Source of the DNA: an uncultured Erysipelotrichaceae bacterium
Lineage (GTDB): Bacteria > Bacillota_I > Bacilli_A > Erysipelotrichales > Erysipelotrichaceae
Direction: 5' to 3'
Length of the DNA stretch: 5,516 nucleotides
NCBI GenBank assembly: GCA_905201565.1
Contig: CAJKOS010000127.1
Span: 1 to 5,516 of the forward strand
The notes under the pieces are model-generated. The model saw only the letters and a list, made by a program, of their open reading frames with translations. It was not told the origin of the DNA and did not search any database. Of the stretch, positions 1 to 5,409 are shown one piece after another. Numbering within the stretch: the first letter of the stretch is position 1; every line of letters begins with the position of its first letter. The position numbers and the translations under genes were made by a program.

Positions 1-1
1 T

Positions 2-55
2 TTCGGCAGAGCATATGCAGCCCAAAGAATAGAGGAGTATCTTAAGAAATGCTGA
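2..55 (+). CDS. 3' end of an upstream gene, possibly 1-deoxy-D-xylulose 5-phosphate reductoisomerase
   Basis: The frame starting at base 2 is open from the window edge and ends at TGA 53-55, giving the C-terminal 17 residues FGRAYAAQRIEEYLKKC. The helical, charged tail and the FGRAYA stretch are compatible with the C-terminus of DXR (MEP isoprenoid pathway). In many Bacillota dxr lies directly before rseP in a frr-uppS-cdsA-dxr-rseP cluster. The stop overlaps the rseP start by seven bases, which suggests co-transcription and translational coupling. That a coding frame ends here is fairly secure from the overlap and spacing. The product name rests mainly on conserved gene order, because too little sequence is visible to show any domain. 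Confidence 0.5.
   Translation, partial: FGRAYAAQRIEEYLKKC
31..37 (+). promoter_or_regulatory. ribosome binding site of rseP
   Basis: AGAGGAG lies 11 bases before the ATG at 49, inside the last codons of the preceding gene. The spacing is slightly long but workable. It fixes the first Met as the rseP start and fits re-initiation by ribosomes finishing the upstream gene. Confidence 0.7.
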
Positions 56-1104
56 CTTTTATTTTGTTTATCCTGCTTTTTACCGTGTTGATTATGGTTC
101 ATGAAGCAGGACATCTCATTGCCGCAAAGAAATTTGGTGTATATTGCTATGAATTTTCTTTCGGTATGGGACCTCTTTTGTTTTCCAAGAAGTTCAAGGA
201 AACCCAATATTCCATCCGTGCACTTCCCATCGGTGGCTATGTAGCCATGGCAGGGGAAGAAGGGGATGATGAAGTCTATCCGGGTGTTCAAGTACCAGAA
301 GGCAGAAGAATCACTGACCAGGTATGGTGGAAAAGAGCTATCATCCAGCTAGCCGGTATTTTTAACAATATCCTGCTTGCCTATTTCATCTTCTGTATGG
401 TAGTCCTTGCGGCAGGTGGTATTTCCACTTCCCCAGAACCTGTAGTGGATTCGGTAATTGCCGGATCTGCAGCAGAAGCTGCCGGTTTTGAAGCAGGGGA
501 CAGGATTATTGAAATCCAGAAGGAAGATGGTTCTTCCATCAAGCCTGCAGAGTTCATCGATATGCAGACATTTATCACCGATGACAGCACTCTGACGATC
601 ACTGTTGAACGCGATGGTACAGAAGAAGTGTTCACCGTCACGCCGGAATACAGCGAGGAAGAAGAGCGATACATGATCGGTGTCAATGCGCCAGAAGGCA
701 AAGTGACAGAGGTGAATCTGCTCAACTGCTGGTATTATGGTGCATATGAGATGGTAATGCTTACAAGGCTGATGTTCCAGGCAATCATCAACATCTTCCA
801 GGGAGCCGGACTATCCAATCTTTCAGGACCTGTTGGTATCTATCAGGCAACAGAGACCTATGTGAAGATGGGCTTTGAAAGCTATATGCTGCTCATCGCA
901 CAGTTGTCTTTAAACCTTGGCATATTCAATGCTCTTCCATTACCGGTATTGGATGGTGGACAGTTTGTGATCACTGTTGCTGAGGCTGTTACACGCAGGC
1001 GTCTGAATGAGAAAATCCGGGTTGGTTTGATGTTAACGTGCTGGGCATTATTGATAGGTCTTATGATCTATGTGACGTGGAATGATATTGTCCGGTTATT
1101 TTGA
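49..1104 (+). CDS. rseP: RseP-type site-2 intramembrane zinc metalloprotease
   Basis: A 351-residue membrane protease of the S2P/M50B family, the usual length for Gram-positive RseP/RasP. These enzymes cut transmembrane segments of anti-sigma factors, signal-peptide remnants and similar substrates within the cytoplasmic membrane. The zinc motif HEAGH is at residues 18-22 in the first membrane helix, with E19 catalytic. The third ligand motif LDG is at 301-303 (D302), preceded by the typical NALPLP stretch at 294-299. The conserved region RALPIGGYVAMAGE (residues 56-69), the AGIFNNILLA segment (102-111) and SGPVGIYQ (259-266) are all present. A PDZ domain spans about residues 128-215 between membrane segments 2 and 3, with GSAAEAAGFEAGD as its signature. 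Helices lie roughly at 2-22, 95-122, 277-305 and 326-347. No key residue is missing. The start overlaps the previous stop, and a strong terminator follows 13 bases after the TGA. The substrate in this organism cannot be told from the window. Confidence 0.96.
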   Translation: MLTFILFILLFTVLIMVHEAGHLIAAKKFGVYCYEFSFGMGPLLFSKKFKETQYSIRALPIGGYVAMAGEEGDDEVYPGVQVPEGRRITDQVWWKRAIIQLAGIFNNILLAYFIFCMVVLAAGGISTSPEPVVDSVIAGSAAEAAGFEAGDRIIEIQKEDGSSIKPAEFIDMQTFITDDSTLTITVERDGTEEVFTVTPEYSEEEERYMIGVNAPEGKVTEVNLLNCWYYGAYEMVMLTRLMFQAIINIFQGAGLSNLSGPVGIYQATETYVKMGFESYMLLIAQLSLNLGIFNALPLPVLDGGQFVITVAEAVTRRRLNEKIRVGLMLTCWALLIGLMIYVTWNDIVRLF

Positions 1105-1117
1105 ACAAATTTTCTAA

Positions 1118-1152
1118 AAAAGCATGGCTCTCTGCCATGCTTTTGTTATAAT
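1118..1152 (+). terminator. intrinsic terminator of the rseP operon
   Basis: An 11-bp perfect stem (1118-1128 with 1134-1144) closes a 5-base loop TCTCT. The core is AGCATGGC/GCCATGCT and the stem is followed by TTTTGTTATAAT. It starts 13 bases after the rseP stop. The upstream side has a run of A residues, so the hairpin might also stop transcription from the other direction, although no convergent gene is evident. Confidence 0.9.
1144..1152 (+). promoter_or_regulatory. candidate extended -10 promoter element inside the terminator tail
   Basis: TGTTATAAT is a perfect extended -10 (TG-N-TATAAT), built from the U-tract side of the rseP terminator. The -35 position (about 1124-1130) falls inside the hairpin and does not resemble TTGACA, so activity would depend on the extended -10 alone. 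A start near 1159 would give a leader of about 485 bases for the glucosaminidase gene. A U-rich terminator tail can produce this match by chance. Confidence 0.3.
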
Positions 1153-1243
1153 AATCATGAAGAATTTTGTCCTGCTTTCCCGTTACTCGAAGCGCGGATC
1201 AACAGCTTTCATTCAGCTGTGCATGCAGACAATGTTCGTCAGC

Positions 1244-1275
1244 TGTGAATCTGTCTTCATCTGACAGCTTTCACA
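1244..1275. repeat. two-part inverted repeat (imperfect hairpin)
   Basis: TGTGAA (1244-1249) pairs with TTCACA (1270-1275), and inside it CTGTC (1251-1255) pairs with GACAG (1263-1267) around a 7-base loop. A one-base and a two-base bulge separate the stems. This gives 11 base pairs in all. It could be an RNA hairpin in a long leader or a protein-binding site. No known family is recognised. Confidence 0.4.
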
Positions 1276-1432
1276 TGTTATATTCCTGCAACCCGATATC
1301 TGTTTGTCAGGGGCACTCACTGATCTGAACCAGCTGATGCAAACTGACGTCTCGAACTCAGGTGGATGTGTGAAACAGGAACGAAGCTTCTTCAACGTGG
1401 CAAATGTCAGTCTGCCTCAGGAAGAAGACAGG

Positions 1433-1465
1433 GTCAACGCATACCCAACATGATTTATGCGTGAT
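1433..1465. repeat. inverted repeat ACGCATA/TATGCGT
   Basis: A perfect 7-bp inverted repeat (1437-1443 and 1456-1462) has a 12-base spacer. It can be extended by three more pairs (1433-1435 with 1463-1465, one of them G-U) if A1436 is bulged. It may be a structured element or an operator. No regulator can be named. Confidence 0.4.
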
Positions 1466-1554
1466 ACATAAAAGCAGTCTTCAAGCATTTCATTTGTGCC
1501 CCATGAGGTTCCTGCTGTATTGAACTGACGAGTATTGATCGGTCTTGTGTCGTG

Positions 1555-1579
1555 ATTTCACACCTGTATTTTGTGAAAT
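1555..1579. promoter_or_regulatory. perfect inverted repeat, possible operator upstream of the glucosaminidase gene
   Basis: ATTTCACA (1555-1562) and TGTGAAAT (1572-1579) form a perfect 8-bp inverted repeat with a 9-base spacer, centred near 1567, about 79 bases before the chosen start codon. Its right arm overlaps a weak -35-like TTGTGA (1571-1576), so a dimeric regulator bound here could block or recruit polymerase. As RNA it would form an 8-bp hairpin with a 9-base loop. The arms are in the opposite order from a CRP/FNR half-site arrangement (TGTGA-N6-TCACA), so a CRP site is not claimed. Confidence 0.4.
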
Positions 1580-1598
1580 TGCATGATCTGCTTATCAA
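1571..1598 (+). promoter_or_regulatory. weak candidate promoter of the glucosaminidase-PASTA operon
   Basis: TTGTGA (1571-1576), a 16-base spacer and TATCAA (1593-1598) each match the vegetative consensus at four of six positions. A start near 1605 would leave a leader of about 40 bases before the start codon. The match is weak. TTGTGT (1545-1550) with TATTTT (1567-1572) is a comparable alternative, so the promoter is unresolved. Confidence 0.22.
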
Positions 1599-1618
1599 CG
1601 GGTTTTTTATACCCTTGA
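1595..1618 (+). promoter_or_regulatory. leader hairpin just upstream of the glucosaminidase ribosome binding site
   Basis: TCAA (1595-1598) plus GGGT (1600-1603) pairs with ACCC plus TTGA (1611-1618). C1599 is bulged and the loop is a U-rich 7 bases. The stem ends 13 bases before the GAGGA motif. The U-run sits in the loop rather than after the stem, so this is not a normal terminator. It could stabilise the mRNA 5' end or affect ribosome access. Confidence 0.35.
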
Positions 1619-1631
1619 GCAACTTCGAAAC

Positions 1632-1636
1632 GAGGA
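1632..1636 (+). promoter_or_regulatory. ribosome binding site that decides the glucosaminidase start
   Basis: GAGGA at 1632-1636 directly abuts ATG 1637, so that codon cannot be served by it. ATG 1646 has an ideal 9-base spacer, while ATG 1652 would have 15. The start is therefore placed at 1646. Confidence 0.7.
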
Positions 1637-1645
1637 ATGACGATA

Positions 1646-4264
1646 ATGAAAATGATAAAAAGAGCTTTTCTGACAGTTGCGACGCTCTGCCTTTTAGTAC
1701 CGGCAGTACAGGCAAATGTGACTGAAGTCAATGCCGTAAACACAGGTGACTATGGCATTCACCAGGGATGTGTATTCGATGTTGATGTCGTAAATGATCA
1801 GGGTGGTTTTGACCATAAAGGATGTTACAACAATTTTGATGAAGCAAAACGGGCAATGGAAAGTCTTGGACAGGATGCTGTGGTGAGAAACAATGCCAGC
1901 AAGTCTCCGACAAAAATCGTTGCCATGACAAACGGTATTGTGATCTCCAATCCATACCGTACAGGTGATTGTCTCTCCTACTATTATGAAAGAGGGGACT
2001 TCACAGGTTCTACAACTTACTCCCAGCAGTACATGCAGGCTAAGTACAACGGCACCGCTTCCTATAATTCTGGAAATGGTTCTGGTTCAGTTGCACTGAC
2101 AATGAATGGTTTTGAAGGTTACATCAGAATGGAAAACTGTGACCTTGTACCAATCAAGTACTTCACAAACCATCTGCCAATTATTCTTGGTGGCAACAAC
2201 AACGAAGATCCAGAATATACCATCTATCCGGAAATGAACAAGTATGTCTGTGGTACAGACAGTGCTGGTAACAAGGAACTTTACTTCTATTCCTATTGGG
2301 GCTGGAGTAACAGTGTTAATGTTCCTTCTTCTACAAATGCTACACCAAATAGACAAGGTGTTTCCCTTTCTGCTGCTGACTGGATGCAGCCGGGTACTAC
2401 GTATTACAGCTATAACGGGTACGACTTCTATACCGATATGGCGATGAATAACAAAGCTGGCACTTACTATGATTACTACCAGTTCCTTCCAGCTCGTACA
2501 AAGTCCAATATCACCGGAGCAGATTTCAATAACTACCTCATGGGTAAGGGCTACACAGCAGGAAGATCTGCTATGTATGGAACAGGTGATACTTTTGTAA
2601 GTGCACAGAACACCTATGGAGTTAATGCATTGCTTGTCTATGCTCTTGCAATTCAGGAGTCTGGATTTGGTACAAGTAACTATGCACTCAACAGAAACAA
2701 CCTGTTTGGATGGAATGCAGTAGACTCCAATCCGAATAATGCTACTTACTTTGGTTCTGTTTCACAGGCAATCAATGAACATATGCATACAAACCTCAAT
2801 GGCTATCTCGATGTTGATGACAGCCGTCACTTTGGTATGCAGATTGGTAACAAGGGTAATGGTTTCAATGTCAAGTATGCTTCGGATGCTTACTGGGGCA
2901 TTAACATTGCGCACTATGCATATGACATTGATAAGTACACTGGTTTCAAAGACAGATACAAGACAACTGTTGGTGTTGTAAGCAGCAGTACAGATGTATG
3001 GTTCAACAGAAGTTCAACCGATAACTCTCATTTCTTCAATATCAAGAACCCAGGTGGTACATACTATGAAAAGGCATATACTGTCACAATTCTTGGTGAA
3101 GCAAATGGCAAGTACAAAATTCAATCTTCAGATCATCTCATCAATGGCAATCTAACAAGAGCTTCAGCTTACAATGGCAGAGAATATTCCAATGGTAAGG
3201 CATATAACTGGGATGCTTATGTAGCATGGATTAACAAAGACTATGTCACAGTTCTTTCAAATGGAACACCTTCTGGTAGTGTGAGTGTACCGGAGACACC
3301 GGAAACAGGAGGTTATCCAGATAGTGTTATCGAGGCAATTTCTACATTTGATCTCGAACGTGGTGTGACTGATATTGCCGTTGAAAATGATATAGTGACT
3401 ATTAAGGGACTTGGCTATATTTCTGGTGTAAAAGCTGACGATGAAAACTCTGTTAATCATTATGTTGTATTAGAAAATACTGAAACTGGCGAAAAGACCG
3501 AAATCGAGGCAAAGAGTGTCTTGAATGAAGAAATGTCTGCCAAGTTCTGGAGTCATTACAAGTATGTAAACTATGAAGCAGTATTCTCAATAAAGGATCT
3601 ACAACCAGGAAACTACACGATCAATCTCAGAGTTGTAAATAGTGAATATGATATTACAAAGGATCTTCAATTTAACATTGACAAGATGATTTATAAGTAT
3701 TCTGATGATGATGGATATACGACAAGAGTCTTTAGTGATTCTCTGTTTAGAAACAGACTCTCCATTTCTAAAGAGATTGAAAGTGCTGATCTTAAACTGG
3801 ATGAAGTAACCAGACCTTCTTGGAGAAAAACTGTATTAGGTACAGCAGGAATTTCAATTGAAAATGGTCATCTGACTATTTCTGATGGTTATGTTTATAT
3901 GATTGATGCAGATCAGAAGGAAGACTTGAATCCTGTATTAACATTCTATCTTGAAGATGACAATGGCAATCTGACGTCTTTCACAGCAACTTTGAAAGAA
4001 AGTACCAGAGATTATGCAACGATTACTTCATCTGATAAAGATCTGTCATTTGCTTCCTATGATTTGGATGCTGACTTGGCAAATCTTGCTTCGGGACACT
4101 ATCGTTTATGGACGAGTATTTCTACAGATGAATATAGAGATGTCTTTGAGACATATAGTCTGGATAAAACAAATTATTCTGGATCAACAGATACTAAGAA
4201 CTTTGAACTTGTTCGTTCAAATACTCGTTACAGATATGAATTGACCGTAGAAGATATTGGTTGA
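1646..4264 (+). CDS. secreted GH73-type endo-beta-N-acetylglucosaminidase (peptidoglycan hydrolase), multidomain
   Basis: An 872-residue exported wall hydrolase. Residues 1-23 form a signal peptide: a KMIKR basic end, a hydrophobic core and a VQA cleavage site. Residues about 24-175 form an N-terminal module (FDEAKRAM, then a GFEGYIR stretch like an SH3 fold) of a type I associate with glucosaminidases of gut Bacillota. Residues about 312-440 are the glucosaminidase domain (Pfam PF01832-like). Catalytic Glu338 lies in AIQESGFGTS, followed by NNLFGWNAVDSNP (351-363) and YASDAYWGINIAHYAYD (411-427). A probable SH3-like module spans 475-538, then a short Pro/Thr/Gly linker, then two beta-rich Ig-like regions at about 565-680 and 685-870. 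The family cleaves the GlcNAc-MurNAc glycan backbone, usually in cell separation or turnover. There is no LPXTG motif, LysM domain or membrane anchor. All five mature cysteines lie between residues 42 and 202. The gene is followed closely by a PASTA protein gene and is probably co-transcribed with it. The enzyme class is secure; the Ig-like calls are inferred from sequence texture. Confidence 0.9.
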   Translation: MKMIKRAFLTVATLCLLVPAVQANVTEVNAVNTGDYGIHQGCVFDVDVVNDQGGFDHKGCYNNFDEAKRAMESLGQDAVVRNNASKSPTKIVAMTNGIVISNPYRTGDCLSYYYERGDFTGSTTYSQQYMQAKYNGTASYNSGNGSGSVALTMNGFEGYIRMENCDLVPIKYFTNHLPIILGGNNNEDPEYTIYPEMNKYVCGTDSAGNKELYFYSYWGWSNSVNVPSSTNATPNRQGVSLSAADWMQPGTTYYSYNGYDFYTDMAMNNKAGTYYDYYQFLPARTKSNITGADFNNYLMGKGYTAGRSAMYGTGDTFVSAQNTYGVNALLVYALAIQESGFGTSNYALNRNNLFGWNAVDSNPNNATYFGSVSQAINEHMHTNLNGYLDVDDSRHFGMQIGNKGNGFNVKYASDAYWGINIAHYAYDIDKYTGFKDRYKTTVGVVSSSTDVWFNRSSTDNSHFFNIKNPGGTYYEKAYTVTILGEANGKYKIQSSDHLINGNLTRASAYNGREYSNGKAYNWDAYVAWINKDYVTVLSNGTPSGSVSVPETPETGGYPDSVIEAISTFDLERGVTDIAVENDIVTIKGLGYISGVKADDENSVNHYVVLENTETGEKTEIEAKSVLNEEMSAKFWSHYKYVNYEAVFSIKDLQPGNYTINLRVVNSEYDITKDLQFNIDKMIYKYSDDDGYTTRVFSDSLFRNRLSISKEIESADLKLDEVTRPSWRKTVLGTAGISIENGHLTISDGYVYMIDADQKEDLNPVLTFYLEDDNGNLTSFTATLKESTRDYATITSSDKDLSFASYDLDADLANLASGHYRLWTSISTDEYRDVFETYSLDKTNYSGSTDTKNFELVRSNTRYRYELTVEDIG

Positions 4265-4265
4265 T

Positions 4266-4270
4266 GGAGG
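4266..4270 (+). promoter_or_regulatory. ribosome binding site of the PASTA protein gene
   Basis: GGAGG begins two bases after the glucosaminidase stop codon. It lies 5 bases before ATG 4276 and only 2 before ATG 4273. TTG 4261 and ATG 4264 lie upstream of or on the motif. It therefore supports ATG 4276, with re-initiation after the upstream stop. Confidence 0.7.
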
Positions 4271-4275
4271 TTATG

Positions 4276-5358
4276 ATGTTTAAAGCAAAATTAATTATCA
4301 GTGCCATTGCTGCTGCAGTTCTTACTGCAGGTACAGGTACTGCTGTATATGCGTATTACAACAACAATTCTACTTCTGGAATTGCTGTACCGGACTTTGT
4401 TGGATCAGATAAGGCAACAGTAGAAAACTGGATAGAGAAGTATGACACGGAAGATCAGGTTCAGCTTGTCTATGACTACAGTGAAGAAGTCGAAGTTGAC
4501 ATTGTTATGGAACAATCTCTTGAAGAAGGGACTGTTCTTGAATCAGATGACACACTTCAGTTGACACTGTCTCTTGGGCCGGATGAAAAAGCACTCTTTG
4601 AACTGCCAGACTTTACTGGCAAGAAGAAAGCTGAGATTGAAGAATGGTTCAATAAGTATCATTTCACTGCTGTAACCTATACATATGAAGCAGTAGAAGA
4701 CGCTTCTATTGAAAAGGATACGTTCATCAGTATGACTCCAGAAGCAGGAAATGAAGTACTGCGTACAGATGCTATTGAAGTCAAGCTTGTTACAGATGAA
4801 ATCACTGTTCCAGACCTTGCAACAATGAGCAGAGAAGACATCCAGGCTTGGGGTGACAAGTGGGGTGTAACAATCTCCTTTGAAGAAGAGGAAAGTGAAA
4901 TGCTGCAGGATGGTGCTATCGCTTCTGTATCTGCCGCTAATGGTGCCATTGTCAAGCGTGGTGATACAATCGTTGTCAAGATTGCAAAGTATGTTGATAG
5001 ACCAACAGATCAAGCAGCTGCAGATTATGAGAATACGGCAATGACTACTGATCCAAATGTAAGTGCTAATGCAGGCAGCGGTAGCGAATCATCATCTAAT
5101 AACGCAGGCTCCAATAGTGATTCTTCTAATAACGGAAGTGGAACTACTGTTATGAATGCTTGTCAGGCATTCTGGTATCCACCTGAAGAAACAATTGAGT
5201 CCGAATCAGAAGCCCGGTCTAAATTTGGCGCTATCGTCAGTTCAATGCCAGGTTGCTCTGCGACATATAATGAAGGAAAATATAGTTTTGATGGATCGTG
5301 GTCTTATGATTTATCAAGTGATGGAAATACCATTAACTTCTATATTCAAAAATATTAA
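4276..5358 (+). CDS. exported protein with three PASTA repeats, without a kinase domain
   Basis: A 360-residue exported protein. Residues 1-26 are a short basic and hydrophobic segment ending in TAVYA, which could be a cleaved signal peptide or an N-terminal membrane anchor. Three PASTA repeats follow at about 36-101, 108-173 and 176-238. Each opens with a (V/L)PD motif, has a W-containing helix (ENWIEKYD, EEWFNKYH, QAWGDKWG) and ends in a beta strand such as LQLTLSLGP. PASTA domains bind peptidoglycan and muropeptides and usually form the outer part of Ser/Thr kinases (PrkC/StkP/PknB) or class B penicillin-binding proteins. Here neither a kinase nor a transpeptidase is attached. A Ser/Asn/Gly-rich linker (about 240-292) leads to a compact C-terminal domain of about 68 residues with Cys296 and Cys326, whose function I do not recognise. 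The start follows the glucosaminidase stop by 11 bases, and a terminator lies 6 bases after the stop. A role as wall-binding partner of the hydrolase is inferred from context. Confidence 0.88.
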   Translation: MFKAKLIISAIAAAVLTAGTGTAVYAYYNNNSTSGIAVPDFVGSDKATVENWIEKYDTEDQVQLVYDYSEEVEVDIVMEQSLEEGTVLESDDTLQLTLSLGPDEKALFELPDFTGKKKAEIEEWFNKYHFTAVTYTYEAVEDASIEKDTFISMTPEAGNEVLRTDAIEVKLVTDEITVPDLATMSREDIQAWGDKWGVTISFEEEESEMLQDGAIASVSAANGAIVKRGDTIVVKIAKYVDRPTDQAAADYENTAMTTDPNVSANAGSGSESSSNNAGSNSDSSNNGSGTTVMNACQAFWYPPEETIESESEARSKFGAIVSSMPGCSATYNEGKYSFDGSWSYDLSSDGNTINFYIQKY

Positions 5359-5364
5359 TGAGTA

Positions 5365-5400
5365 AAACAAGCAGATCTTATGATCTGCTTGTTTCTTTTT
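5365..5400 (+). terminator. intrinsic terminator, probably bidirectional
   Basis: A perfect 13-bp stem (5365-5377 with 5382-5394) has a TTAT loop and is followed by CTTTTT. It lies 6 bases after the PASTA gene stop. Read on the minus strand, the same hairpin ends in TTTTAC and lies 15 bases beyond the stop of the minus-strand frame at 5410, so it could terminate both convergent genes. Confidence 0.92.
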
Positions 5401-5409
5401 ACCTGTGTC

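Larger units (their letters stand above)
1153..1645. other. long gene-free stretch with several inverted repeats
   Basis: About 490 bases separate the rseP terminator from the start of the glucosaminidase gene. No frame here combines a ribosome binding site with a convincing protein. The most open frame runs from ATG 1157 to TGA 1451 but is broken by TGA at 1262. The region contains short perfect hairpins: ACAGCT/AGCTGT (1202-1207, 1215-1220), a two-part stem at 1244-1275, ACGCATA/TATGCGT (1437-1443, 1456-1462), ATTTCACA/TGTGAAAT (1555-1562, 1572-1579), and one at 1595-1618. GTCAG or CTGAC recurs six times between 1238 and 1529. I did not recognise a T-box, a c-di-GMP or c-di-AMP riboswitch, RNase P RNA, tmRNA, SRP RNA or a tRNA. 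It could be a long regulated leader, an undescribed RNA, or a decayed gene. Confidence 0.6.

Noticed and set aside
381..725. Minus-strand 114-residue frame inside rseP
   Set aside because: It lies antisense to the PDZ domain of a clear rseP gene and is explained by codon bias of the plus strand.
1262..1310. In-frame TGA at 1262 read as selenocysteine
   Set aside because: No bacterial SECIS-like hairpin follows at the expected distance, and the surrounding frame shows no recognised selenoprotein or redox motif.
1351..1380. T-box-like GGTGG in the leader
   Set aside because: Only GGTGG matches. The flanking T-box sequence, an antiterminator and a downstream aminoacyl-tRNA or amino acid gene are all missing.
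1213..1395. Minus-strand 60-residue open frame in the intergenic region
   Set aside because: It has no ribosome binding site and an odd Cys/Ser-rich product. No known family is recognised, and its length is within chance for this base composition.
1555..1580. WalR (YycF) box or CRP/FNR site upstream of the hydrolase
   Set aside because: The direct repeat with 11-base spacing needed for WalR is absent, and the arms are reversed relative to CRP/FNR sites.
1637..1645. ATG 1637 as start of the glucosaminidase
   Set aside because: The GAGGA motif touches this ATG, leaving no spacer. ATG 1646 has a 9-base spacer and begins a clean signal peptide.
1455..1743. Minus-strand open frames of 61 and 86 residues
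   Set aside because: They run antisense into the signal peptide region of the glucosaminidase gene and lack convincing starts or recognisable domains.
4261..4275. Earlier starts of the PASTA gene (TTG 4261, ATG 4264, ATG 4273)
   Set aside because: The first two precede or overlap the GGAGG site, and the third leaves only two bases of spacing. ATG 4276 is better placed and gives a normal export signal.
4543..5013. Minus-strand 156-residue frame inside the PASTA gene
   Set aside because: It is antisense to three well-supported PASTA repeats and has no start context or domain.
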